Positions 26,497 through 34,226 of a stretch of DNA of 64,000 bases are shown in pieces. A program made the translations under genes and the position numbers. The stretch's first letter is position 1. The number at the start of each line of letters is the position of its first letter. The notes under the pieces are model-generated. The model did no database searches, was not told the DNA's origin, and worked only from the letters and a program-made list of their open reading frames with translations. The stretch is from Aequorivita sp. CIP111184 (GTDB taxonomy: Bacteria > Bacteroidota > Bacteroidia > Flavobacteriales > Flavobacteriaceae). Location of the stretch: positions 62,001-126,000 of the forward strand of contig NZ_UEFQ01000030.1 of assembly GCF_900489465.1 (NCBI RefSeq), in the 5' to 3' direction.

Positions 26497-27159
26497 ATGA
26501 AATTAGTAATTCAGATTGTTCTTTGGATTGTCATCGTCTTTTTGGGCTGGAAACTGTATAACTCCGTTATGGGCCCGGTAGAGTTTAATAACGTTAAAGA
26601 GGCTCGATACGCCAAAGTAATTGAGAATTTAAAAGATATTCAAGCGGCAGAGCTTGCGCATAAAGAAATCACCGGAAACTTTACCGGAGATTGGGATAGT
26701 CTTGTTAGATTTCTTGATACTGCCAAGTTTGCCATTACCCAAAGACGCGACACAAGTTATGCTGATGTTGCTAAAAACAAAGCTTTTGGTATTAGCGAAG
26801 GTTATTTTCTTGAAAAATCCTTAATTGACACCCTAGGTTTTACTCCTGTAAAGGACTCACTTTTTGGAAAAACGGATAGATACAAAACAATGATGAATGT
26901 ACCTGTGAAAGGTATAGACGCTAAGTTTGATCTTAAAGCCGGAAAAATTGTTAAGAATGACGCTACATATTCTGTATTTGAAGCAAAAGTTTCAAAAGAC
27001 GTTATATTGAGCGATCTTAACAAAGATCTTTTGGCTCAGGAAAAACAAGTTCAATCTGTAGATGGCGTTAATGGCCCAGATATTAAAGTAGGCTCTTTAG
27101 AAGATGTTAATACTTCTGGAAACTGGCCAAAAATTTATGATGCTGCAAAAAACAAATAA
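26497..27159 (+). CDS. Conserved hypothetical membrane-anchored protein
   Basis: 220 aa with one N-terminal transmembrane helix (LVIQIVLWIVIVFLGWKLY). The rest is soluble and mostly polar: a helical segment (VKEARYAKVIENLKDIQAAELAHKEITG) recalls the post-helix part of pilin-like or secretin-associated proteins, followed by a mixed region. I do not recognise a named domain. It is the first gene of an operon with DUF3822, rsmD and a small gene; DUF3822 overlaps its 3' end by 23 bp. Confidence 0.75.
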   Translation: MKLVIQIVLWIVIVFLGWKLYNSVMGPVEFNNVKEARYAKVIENLKDIQAAELAHKEITGNFTGDWDSLVRFLDTAKFAITQRRDTSYADVAKNKAFGISEGYFLEKSLIDTLGFTPVKDSLFGKTDRYKTMMNVPVKGIDAKFDLKAGKIVKNDATYSVFEAKVSKDVILSDLNKDLLAQEKQVQSVDGVNGPDIKVGSLEDVNTSGNWPKIYDAAKNK

Positions 27160-27958
27160 CATACAAAATACATTACAACATAGACTGTCCGTTCAAATTT
27201 CTTTGAACGGGCTTTCTTTTTTGGTAACAAACCCTGAAAATGAAGAAACTGTATTTTTTCTCAAAAAAATATTGGATCACAGCACTACACCAGAAGAATT
27301 ATTGATGGATATTGAATCTGTGATGTTCACAAACGATATCCTAAACGCACACTTTTCAGAAGTATCCATTATCTATTCAACACCAGTTTATAGCCTGGTC
27401 CCTGCTTCTCTTTTTGATGAAACAAAAGCTAGCGAATATTTGAAATTCAATTCAAAAATATTGGCGAATGATTATATGGCGCACGATGTTTTGGAAAACT
27501 TAGATATTGTTATAGTGTATGTACCTTTTATGAACATCAATAATTTTTTCTTTGAAAAATATGGTGCTTTTAATTATTACCATTCCACAACAGTATTGCT
27601 GAAAACAATTATTGAAGAGGAAAAATTTTCACTTCCGAAAATGTATTTACACTTTCAGAAAAATAGTTTTGACTGTATTGTTTTAAAAAACGGCGAACTT
27701 CAACTTTGTAACAGTTATACATACAAAACGCCTGAAGATTTTATCTATTACACTCTTTTCTGCATGGAACAGTTAAACCTGAATCCCGAAAATCTCCCCG
27801 TAATATTTTGTGGCGAAATTGAAAGAGAAGATGATAACTACAAAATTGCTTACACTTACATTCGAAATATTGAGTTTGCAAAAACAAGTAATTCTAAAAT
27901 AAAGATCAATTCAGAAGATAATCGCCATCGTCACTTCATTTTACAAAACACAATCTAA
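27137..27958 (+). CDS. DUF3822 family protein
   Basis: About 273 aa (ATG at 27137 or 27140). The DUF3822 features are LSVQISLNGLSFLV near the N-terminus, IEEEKFSLPKMYLHFQKNSFDCIVLKNGELQLCNSYTYKT-type strands, and the ending FRHFIL-like RHRHFIL. The fold resembles an actin-like ATPase and the function is unknown. In Flavobacteria it commonly precedes rsmD, as here, where its TAA abuts the rsmD start. It overlaps the upstream gene by 23 bp, which implies coupling. Confidence 0.85.
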   Translation: MMLQKTNNIQNTLQHRLSVQISLNGLSFLVTNPENEETVFFLKKILDHSTTPEELLMDIESVMFTNDILNAHFSEVSIIYSTPVYSLVPASLFDETKASEYLKFNSKILANDYMAHDVLENLDIVIVYVPFMNINNFFFEKYGAFNYYHSTTVLLKTIIEEEKFSLPKMYLHFQKNSFDCIVLKNGELQLCNSYTYKTPEDFIYYTLFCMEQLNLNPENLPVIFCGEIEREDDNYKIAYTYIRNIEFAKTSNSKIKINSEDNRHRHFILQNTI

Positions 27959-28492
27959 ATGCGTATAATTTCTGGCATCTATAAAGGAAGAAGATTAACT
28001 GCTCCAAAAAACTTACCCGTAAGGCCAACTACCGATTTTGCAAAAGAAGCAATTTTCAATATTTTACGTGTACGCTATTATTTTGAAGAGATTACGGTAC
28101 TAGATCTTTTTAGCGGAACAGGAAATATCAGTTTTGAGTTTGCATCTCGGGGTGTTAAGAATATAACTTCAGTTGATGCACATTACGGTTGTATTCAGTA
28201 TATTAATAAAGTTTCCGAAGAATTCTCCTTTCCAATTACAGCAATAAAATCTGATGTAAAAAAGTATTTGCAGCAAGCTTCAGGGAAATATGACGTAATT
28301 TTTGCCGATCCGCCCTATGATTTCACTGCGGAAGTTTTGAAAGATTTGACAGAAGAAATTTTCAATAATTCTTCGTTGAATACTGAAGGATTGCTTATTA
28401 TTGAGCATTCAAAACAAAATGATCTTTCTTCATTTCCTCATTTTGTTGAAGCCCGTAAATATGGAAGCTCAGTCTTTAGTTTTTTTGCTTAG
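27959..28492 (+). CDS. rsmD: 16S rRNA (guanine(966)-N(2))-methyltransferase RsmD
   Basis: 177 aa. The N-terminal MRIISGIYKGRRLTAPKNLPVRPTTD is the RsmD signature, then the SAM motif VLDLFSGTGNISFEFASRG and the catalytic DPPY (ADPPYDF). It methylates G966 of 16S rRNA in the 30S subunit. It is directly adjacent to DUF3822 and 9 bp before a small hypothetical gene. Confidence 0.96.
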   Translation: MRIISGIYKGRRLTAPKNLPVRPTTDFAKEAIFNILRVRYYFEEITVLDLFSGTGNISFEFASRGVKNITSVDAHYGCIQYINKVSEEFSFPITAIKSDVKKYLQQASGKYDVIFADPPYDFTAEVLKDLTEEIFNNSSLNTEGLLIIEHSKQNDLSSFPHFVEARKYGSSVFSFFA

Positions 28493-28501
28493 TTTGCCCT
28501 T

Positions 28502-28879
28502 ATGATTCAACTCCCCTTAAAACTCATTGAACTCGAGTTTGTGAAAATTGAGTTTTATGAACACTATATGATTTCAACCTTTATTGAAGGTATGATATTA
28601 AACAATGAAGATGTATACGAAATTCAACAACTTGCTGCAGGATTTTACCAAGACAAGCCATTCGGTTACATCTCAAATAGGGTAAATGATTATTCTAGAA
28701 ATCTTTCACCAAAATCTTATAATATTCAATTGCCAACTATGTTTGCATTTGCAATAGTTTATAAAACGGATACTTCTCTCAGGGTTGCGAATTTTGAAAA
28801 ATTCTTTATAAAAGCGCCTTTTAAAACTTTCCAATCTTTGTCTGAAGCAAAAGAATGGATGCGCGAATTATCGGGGTAA
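28502..28879 (+). CDS. Hypothetical protein, STAS/SpoIIAA-like
   Basis: 125 aa, soluble, no signal or membrane segment. The sequence shows alternating strands and helices (LKLIELEFVKIEFYEHYMISTFIEG, FGYISNRVNDYSRNL, FAFAIVYKTD, SLSEAKEWMREL), as in SpoIIAA-like/STAS proteins; this fold guess is weak. It closes the rsmD operon and ends about 13 bp before the 3' end of the convergent rnpB gene. Confidence 0.65.
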   Translation: MIQLPLKLIELEFVKIEFYEHYMISTFIEGMILNNEDVYEIQQLAAGFYQDKPFGYISNRVNDYSRNLSPKSYNIQLPTMFAFAIVYKTDTSLRVANFEKFFIKAPFKTFQSLSEAKEWMRELSG

Positions 28880-28892
28880 ATTCAATAAAAAA

Positions 28893-29213
28893 AGCAGGCC
28901 TATAAGCCGGGTTCTGTATCCATCAAAAAGACGAATCCTTATCATTTATCTAGGTATTTCGTTACCAAAACACTCCATCTGCCTACCCTCCTGCATCGGG
29001 CGGGCACCCTCAAGCACAGGTTTACGTGGCATTTCACCGCATAGAGTTTACCTGGTTTCACTACAGCATTACCTGTACATACTTTCTGCTGCACTTGTCC
29101 TAAAATTCCTGCGAAGGCAGAAATCCCGACGGCCGTTAGCCGCTATGCTTCCCTATGGTGTCCGGACTTTCCTCTCCCGAATTAACTTCGGCAGCGATAA
29201 GGCGGCCTGCTGC
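28893..29213 (-). ncRNA. rnpB: RNase P RNA
   Basis: On the minus strand the RNA opens with AGCAGGCC, which pairs perfectly with the 3' GGCCTGCT to form P1. The conserved core GAGGAAAGTCCGGAC (at about 29175-29161 on the minus strand) and the closing AACCCGGCTTATAGG are hallmarks of type A RNase P RNA. Length is about 321 nt. A T-rich stretch follows the 3' end on the minus strand (the A run at 28886-28893), consistent with termination. The RNA matures the 5' end of tRNA. dnaX starts about 90 bp away in the opposite direction. Confidence 0.97.
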
Positions 29214-29286
29214 GCAAAAGTACTCCAATGTTAATAAATATGGGAAAATACGGACATCTATTTTTTTAAAACCCGTTGTACATCTT

Positions 29287-29294
29287 TATATTTG
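29287..29294 (+). promoter_or_regulatory. -7 box for dnaX
   Basis: TATATTTG matches TAnnTTTG and ends 10 bp before the dnaX ATG, implying a very short leader. The -33 region is a run of T without a clean TTG. Confidence 0.5.
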
Positions 29295-29304
29295 TTTCCG
29301 CACT

Positions 29305-31152
29305 ATGGAACACTTCATTGTATCAGCCCGAAAGTACCGCCCCGCCGTTTTTAAAGACGTTGTTGGGCAACAAGCCATTACCAATACTTTGGAAAATGCC
29401 ATAGAAAACAATCACCTAGCCCAAGCTTTGCTTTTTACGGGTCCTCGAGGTGTAGGTAAAACCACTTGCGCAAGAATTCTTGCCAAAAAAATAAACCAAG
29501 ATGGCACCGAAAAGGAAGACGAAGATTTCGCTTTCAATATTTTTGAACTCGATGCGGCATCCAACAATTCGGTAGATGATATTCGTAATCTGATAGATCA
29601 AGTTCGAATCCCACCCCAAGTTGGACAATACAAAGTTTATATTATTGACGAGGTACACATGCTGTCTTCTGCGGCTTTCAACGCTTTTTTGAAAACATTG
29701 GAAGAGCCGCCAAAGCACGCTATTTTTATATTAGCTACTACTGAAAAACATAAAATAATTCCAACCATACTTTCGCGTTGCCAAATTTTTGATTTTAGAA
29801 GAATTGGCGTTCGTGACATAAAAGATCACTTGGCAGATGTTGCCAAAGCTGAAGGAATAGAAGCAGAAGACGACGCACTTCACATAATCGCCCAAAAAGC
29901 CGATGGCGCATTGCGTGACGCGCTTTCAATTTTTGATAGAGTTGTAAGTTTTGCCGGAAAAAATCTTACTAGAGAAGCAGTTACGGAAAATCTGAACGTA
30001 CTTGATTATACTTGGTATTTTCAAATTACAGATTTACTTTTGGAGAACAATATTCCACAGGTTTTGGTTACTTATAATGATATACTTTCAAAAGGATTTG
30101 ATGGGCATCATTTTATAATGGGCCTTGCTTCCCACTTCCGGGATCTGTTGGTTTGCAAAAATCAAGAAACAATTAGTTTATTGGAAGTTGGTGAACAAGT
30201 AAAAACAATGTATTTTGAGCAATCGCAGAAAACAAATCAGCAGTTTTTAATTGATGGCATCGACATTGCGAACACTTGCGATCTAAAATATAAAAACAGT
30301 CAAAACCAGCGGCTTTTGGTTGAGTTATGCTTAATGCAGCTTGCTTCTCTGACTTTTCAGGGCGAAAAAAAAAACTCCAATAGCGACCGTTTCGTAATAC
30401 CTCCCTACTATTTTAAGAGTGAAAAATTTACTACGGAAAAGATTACTTCTGCAGGAAGTGCTGTACCTAAATCTCACAAGAATAGTGACGTTGAAGCAGA
30501 AACAAATAAAAGCAATTTAAGAGAATCTTCCGAAGAAATTTCAAAAGCGGAAAATACTTCAGAAAATATTTCTTCCACCCGCGTACCGATTGAAACTTCA
30601 GGGGAGGCGCAGGAAAAAGTAACTGTAAATCCAGACAGTGGCGAGCCTCAAAAAGTAATTGAGCGCCCACAAATATTAGCTGAAAGAAATGCTAGAAAAG
30701 TCTCTGCGCTCTCACTAAAAAGTATTCAAAAAAAACAGGAGATTAAGCAGGAAATGGTTGCTAATCAACCCGATGCTGAAAACCTTCCCGTCAACGATTT
30801 TTCTGAAGAAGATATGCAAGCAGCTTGGACGGAATACACTACGAACATTGAGAGTGACGGGAAATTTAATCTTCTTTCACATTTAACGATGGGCGTTCCA
30901 AGGTTAGATGGCGCTATTATTCACCTTGAATTTCCAAACCAAACTATAAAAACCGAAGTGGAACGCGCAAAGTATGAACTCCTCGGATTTCTGCGTGAAA
31001 AACTTCAGAATTACAATATAGATCTCGATATAACCGTAAACGAAACCTCAGAAAAAAAATACGCTTACACTACCCGTGAAAAATTTGATAAGATGAAAGA
31101 GATGAATCCGTTGATTGAAAAACTACGGAAGGAATTTGATTTGGATATATAG
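29305..31152 (+). CDS. dnaX: DNA polymerase III subunit gamma/tau
   Basis: 615 aa from the ATG at 29305; the frame is open further upstream through rnpB but the family starts at MEHFIVSARKYRP. Motifs: Walker A GPRGVGKTT (46-54), Walker B IIDEVHM, sensor I LATTEKHKI and the arginine finger LSRCQIFDFRR. The zinc-binding Cys cluster that usually follows Walker A is missing (AKKINQDGTEKEDEDFAFNIF instead). Domains I-III end near residue 350; a Lys/Ser/Glu-rich linker leads to the tau C-terminal domain (about 500-615). A run of ten A at codons 354-357 lies exactly at the core/linker border. miaE follows 47 bp later. Confidence 0.96.
   Translation: MEHFIVSARKYRPAVFKDVVGQQAITNTLENAIENNHLAQALLFTGPRGVGKTTCARILAKKINQDGTEKEDEDFAFNIFELDAASNNSVDDIRNLIDQVRIPPQVGQYKVYIIDEVHMLSSAAFNAFLKTLEEPPKHAIFILATTEKHKIIPTILSRCQIFDFRRIGVRDIKDHLADVAKAEGIEAEDDALHIIAQKADGALRDALSIFDRVVSFAGKNLTREAVTENLNVLDYTWYFQITDLLLENNIPQVLVTYNDILSKGFDGHHFIMGLASHFRDLLVCKNQETISLLEVGEQVKTMYFEQSQKTNQQFLIDGIDIANTCDLKYKNSQNQRLLVELCLMQLASLTFQGEKKNSNSDRFVIPPYYFKSEKFTTEKITSAGSAVPKSHKNSDVEAETNKSNLRESSEEISKAENTSENISSTRVPIETSGEAQEKVTVNPDSGEPQKVIERPQILAERNARKVSALSLKSIQKKQEIKQEMVANQPDAENLPVNDFSEEDMQAAWTEYTTNIESDGKFNLLSHLTMGVPRLDGAIIHLEFPNQTIKTEVERAKYELLGFLREKLQNYNIDLDITVNETSEKKYAYTTREKFDKMKEMNPLIEKLRKEFDLDI
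30365..30374 (+). other. A10 slippery run in dnaX at the gamma/tau boundary
   Basis: Ten consecutive A residues encode parts of E354-K-K-N357. A -1 slip or an extra A in the mRNA gives EKKKLQ and a TAG at 30381-30383, a 359-aa product. A deleted A gives a TAA after eight codons. Both outcomes yield a gamma-like protein that lacks the tau C-terminus. Confidence 0.6.
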
Positions 31153-31199
31153 CTTTAAGCCAAAAGACTTAAGCTTATAACTTTAAACTTTTAACTAAA
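31153..31199. repeat. CTTTAAG/TTAAAC word repeat between dnaX and miaE
   Basis: The 47-bp spacer is made of short related words (CTTTAAGCC, CTTAAGC, CTTTAAAC, CTTTTAAC), similar in style to the text around 41930-41998. It is probably a neutral, Bacteroidota-typical intergenic filler. Confidence 0.4.
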
Positions 31200-31781
31200 A
31201 TGCTTGGTTTAAAACTTCCCACAGACCCACGTTGGGTAAATATTGTTGAAAAAAACATAGAAGATATTCTTACTGACCACGCTTGGTGTGAGCAAAAAGC
31301 TTCTTCAACAGCAATTTCTTTAATTGTTAGTTTTCCAGAATACACAGATCTTATAGAGGAAATGATTGCTTTGGTAAAAGAAGAAATCAGTCATTTTAAA
31401 ATGGTTCACGATAAAATCATTGAAAATGGTTGGGTTTTAGGGCGCGACCGAAAAGATGAGTATGTAATGCAAATTGTGCAATTCTTCCCAAAAGGGGGAA
31501 GCCGAACAACACAATTAGTTCACAGATTATTGTACGCAGCCTTAATTGAAGCCCGTAGCTGTGAGCGTTTCCGGCTTTTAAGCGAAGAGCTGGAAGACAA
31601 AGAACTAGCAGAATTCTACCGAAAACTGATGGTTAGTGAGGCAAACCATTACACAATGTTTCTAGGTTTTGCGCGTCAATACGGCGACAGAAAAGAGGTT
31701 GACCAAAAGTGGAACGACCTTCTTTCCTTTGAAGCTGAAGTAATGAAAGATCTGGGCAAACATCAATCTATTCACGGGTAA
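31200..31781 (+). CDS. miaE: tRNA-(2-methylthio-N6-isopentenyl-A37) hydroxylase MiaE
   Basis: 193 aa, a ferritin-like diiron protein. The metal-binding pattern is visible: Glu residues and ExxH-type pairs in VKEEISHFKMVHDKIIENGW and the later VSEANHYTMFLGFARQYG, plus the family opener LGLKLPTDPRWVN and HAWCEQKAS. It hydroxylates the isopentenyl group of modified A37 in tRNA using O2. It is 47 bp after dnaX and 20 bp before the ClC gene, so it may share a transcript. Confidence 0.93.
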   Translation: MLGLKLPTDPRWVNIVEKNIEDILTDHAWCEQKASSTAISLIVSFPEYTDLIEEMIALVKEEISHFKMVHDKIIENGWVLGRDRKDEYVMQIVQFFPKGGSRTTQLVHRLLYAALIEARSCERFRLLSEELEDKELAEFYRKLMVSEANHYTMFLGFARQYGDRKEVDQKWNDLLSFEAEVMKDLGKHQSIHG

Positions 31782-31801
31782 AAATTTTTAAATTCTTCGA
31801 A

Positions 31802-33097
31802 ATGAAATTACAAAGAAGAAGAAAAATCGTTAAATACACAGACATTCTGGATCGTCCCATTCGGTTCAACCCTTTTGTTTTTAGCAGAATGTTCATTCTT
31901 TGGGCAATTCTTGGTCTGATTGGTGGTATAATTTCTGGTAGCTATTGGATGGTATTGATGTTTCTAACCGAAGTTTTAGGAGCTTATCAAGGTTGGCTCG
32001 TAATTCCCGTAATGGCAATCTGTGGTCTTTTGGCAGGTTTAATTATCTATTTTCTTGGTGATCCTGGCGAAATGCAACTCATTGTTAACAACATTCGCTT
32101 CAACAAAGGTAAACTGGATCCTAAAAATAATCCTTCAATGATCCTTTCCTCCCTACTCTGCGTTGCTTCGGGTGGAAGTTTAGGTCCAGAAGCACCATTG
32201 GTACAAGTTACGGGTTCAACGGGAAGTTGGTTGGGCAAAATTTTTAGATTAAAAGGTGAAGAATTACGCTCCTTAAGTATTGCTGGTATGGCTTCAGGTT
32301 TTACCGCTTTGTTTGGGGCCCCGCTAGGCGGGAGTCTTTTCGCTTTAGAAATTCTTCATCACAAACATGCAGTAGAATATTATAAAGCCATTATCCCTGC
32401 ACTTGTTGCCAGTGGTTTCAGTTATGTTGTTTTCGCGCTTATTGTACATTTGGGGCTTGGTCCCGCTTGGCATTTACCCGCTTACGAAATGGCTACGGTT
32501 TTCGACTTTGTTTGGGCGGTCTTTTTTGCTGTAATTGCTACTTTTATAGGTTGGTGTTTTATTTTCTGTACCAAATTCTTTAAAAATCTCTTCGAAAAAC
32601 TGAAAACTCCTATTTATGTAAAAACGCTAATTGGTGGGCTTTTACTTGGAACCATCGCTTTTTATATTCCGCTTACAAGATATTTCAGCCATTTTGAAAT
32701 TGAAGAACTGCTTACAGGCGATCTTACCATGGAGTTTCTGGCTGCCGTACTATTTTTTAAAGTTATTGCCATTGCCATAACCGTAACTTCTGGATGGCGC
32801 GGTGGATTTATTATTCCGCTCTTTTTCTGCGGAACTGCACTTGGGTTATTAATTCACAGCATCTTTCCGTCTATAAGTTTATCACTCACTATTGTAAGTT
32901 GTATGGCTGCCATCAATGCCTGCGTTACGCGAACACCTATGAGCACTACCATTCTACTGGCGACGCTCACGGGTTTCACCTATTTTATCCCGATACTATT
33001 CGCGAGTTTAACTGGTTATTTTCTGGCGCCTCGCATTCCGTTTATTAGTGCGCAAATGGAAGAAAATGAACTGAAAAAAGCAAAGAAAAATAAGTAA
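31802..33097 (+). CDS. ClC-family chloride channel/transporter
   Basis: 431 aa with about 10-12 membrane helices and no CBS domains. The family motifs are VASGGSLGPEAPLVQ (125-135), GMASGFTALFGAPLGGSLFALE and SGWRGGFIIPLFFCGTALG. The canonical GxEGP external gate Glu is replaced: G125-S-L127-G-P, with a Glu only after the Pro (Glu130), which may shift it towards channel-like conduction. Possible roles are anion permeation in pH or osmotic adaptation. The gene follows miaE by 20 bp. Confidence 0.9.
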   Translation: MKLQRRRKIVKYTDILDRPIRFNPFVFSRMFILWAILGLIGGIISGSYWMVLMFLTEVLGAYQGWLVIPVMAICGLLAGLIIYFLGDPGEMQLIVNNIRFNKGKLDPKNNPSMILSSLLCVASGGSLGPEAPLVQVTGSTGSWLGKIFRLKGEELRSLSIAGMASGFTALFGAPLGGSLFALEILHHKHAVEYYKAIIPALVASGFSYVVFALIVHLGLGPAWHLPAYEMATVFDFVWAVFFAVIATFIGWCFIFCTKFFKNLFEKLKTPIYVKTLIGGLLLGTIAFYIPLTRYFSHFEIEELLTGDLTMEFLAAVLFFKVIAIAITVTSGWRGGFIIPLFFCGTALGLLIHSIFPSISLSLTIVSCMAAINACVTRTPMSTTILLATLTGFTYFIPILFASLTGYFLAPRIPFISAQMEENELKKAKKNK

Positions 33098-33114
33098 ACT
33101 TAAATCACAGTGCT

Positions 33115-33255
33115 ATGAGTACCTTTTCAATTATTGTTATAAGTATAATAGTACTTCACCTAATTGCCGGCTTTGGTTGGTTAATCTATAAGTTGTCTCC
33201 AAGAAAAGAACAGGGGAAGGAGAAGGATAAGGATAAATCTAAAACAGAATTATAA
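33115..33255 (+). CDS. 46-aa single-span membrane peptide
   Basis: ATG at 33115, TAA at 33253. The N-terminal hydrophobic helix (FSIIVISIIVLHLIAGFGWLIY) is followed by a strongly charged tail (KLSPRKEQGKEKDKDKSKTEL). Topology and composition are those of small flavobacterial membrane proteins (the tail probably cytoplasmic). It lies 17 bp after the ClC gene and may be co-transcribed. Function unknown. Confidence 0.55.
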   Translation: MSTFSIIVISIIVLHLIAGFGWLIYKLSPRKEQGKEKDKDKSKTEL

Positions 33256-33359
33256 TCCATTAAAATAAATGGAAAAAACAAGAAGAAGTTTATTTTTTTC
33301 AATACTATCTTCCTAAAAACCCCATAGTTTTGAAACCTTTTAAAGAAGGGTTTTTAGGT

Positions 33360-33367
33360 TATATTTG
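33360..33367 (+). promoter_or_regulatory. -7 box for trmL
   Basis: TATATTTG matches TAnnTTTG about 19 bp before the trmL ATG; no clear TTG at -33. Confidence 0.45.
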
Positions 33368-33386
33368 AAAGTAAAAATTATATATA

Positions 33387-33845
33387 ATGGCTTTTAATAT
33401 TGTACTATTTGAACCAGAGATTCCTATGAATACAGGAAATATTGGTCGATTGAGTTTAGCCTCTGGCTCAAGATTACACCTCGTAAAACCATTCGGATTC
33501 GAAATAAACGATACTCGATTAAAAAGAGCCGGCTTAGATTACTGGAAGCATATCACTCTCTTTATTTATGAAAGCATTGATGACTTTTACGCCAAAAATA
33601 AAGGGAAACAATTTGTCTACTTCTCGAGTCATGGAACTCAAGATTACTGCGCTATTGACTACACAGACGACATGTTCCTGGTTTTTGGAAAAGAATCAGT
33701 TGGCTTACCTGAAAATATAGTAGCAGAAAATGCCAATTTAGTATATAACATCCCTATTTACAGTCCTCATATTCGAAGTTTAAACCTGGCCAATGCAGTT
33801 AGCATAGTAGTTTATGAAGGCATCCGGAATATAAAAGCGCAGTAA
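33387..33845 (+). CDS. trmL: tRNA (cytidine(34)-2'-O)-methyltransferase TrmL
   Basis: 152 aa, a minimal SPOUT methyltransferase. The N-terminal FNIVLFEPEIPMNTGNIGRL and the knot motifs FVFGKESVGLPENI-like (FLVFGKESVGLPENIV) and YSPHIRSLNLANAVSIVVYEG are diagnostic of the TrmL/YibK group. It methylates the wobble position of certain tRNA-Leu isoacceptors. It stands alone, with its own -7 box. Confidence 0.95.
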   Translation: MAFNIVLFEPEIPMNTGNIGRLSLASGSRLHLVKPFGFEINDTRLKRAGLDYWKHITLFIYESIDDFYAKNKGKQFVYFSSHGTQDYCAIDYTDDMFLVFGKESVGLPENIVAENANLVYNIPIYSPHIRSLNLANAVSIVVYEGIRNIKAQ

Positions 33846-34226
33846 ATGTTGGATTTGACTTTATAATCCAATCAATAGGTCACATTTAAAATTTTATAAG
33901 CTGTCCAACTAACCATTACCAACAAACTTTGCTCACAGTATTTCAATATTTTCAATAATTCAACCAATGCTAGAGAGTGGGCAGTCCCGTCCGTGTTCCC
34001 AAAAACAATCAACCATTTAGATTCACATCTTCTGCTTTGTTAATTTTATAAACAGAATCTAACTACACATAAAATTACTTTCATTGCACACCTCATACCT
34101 TTAAGTATTCAAAGCCACAACTAGACAACAAAAAATCATAAACCATTGATATTGTGTATATTTGATAGTAACTAACCAAAAACAAATGAAGTTTGAACGC
34201 AAGTGCAACTTCATTTAAAAATTACT
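33846..34226. other. 381-bp intergenic stretch without a gene
   Basis: AT-rich, multi-frame stops throughout; I see no credible ORF, RNA gene or terminator with a T tract. Its only notable element is a 10-bp hairpin at 34184-34216 just before the LysM gene. The low coding density is unusual for this window and makes the next gene stand out. Confidence 0.6.
34184..34216 (+). promoter_or_regulatory. 10-bp hairpin before LysM gene start
   Basis: Perfect arms AAATGAAGTT / AACTTCATTT with a 13-base loop. It ends 10 bp before the ATG at 34227, so it would fold in the 5' leader and could hide the ribosome start region, or be a short operator. Confidence 0.4.

Noticed and set aside
29155-29304. Upstream extension of dnaX through rnpB
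   Set aside because: The extra residues come from an antisense reading of the RNase P RNA and are absent from the DnaX family.
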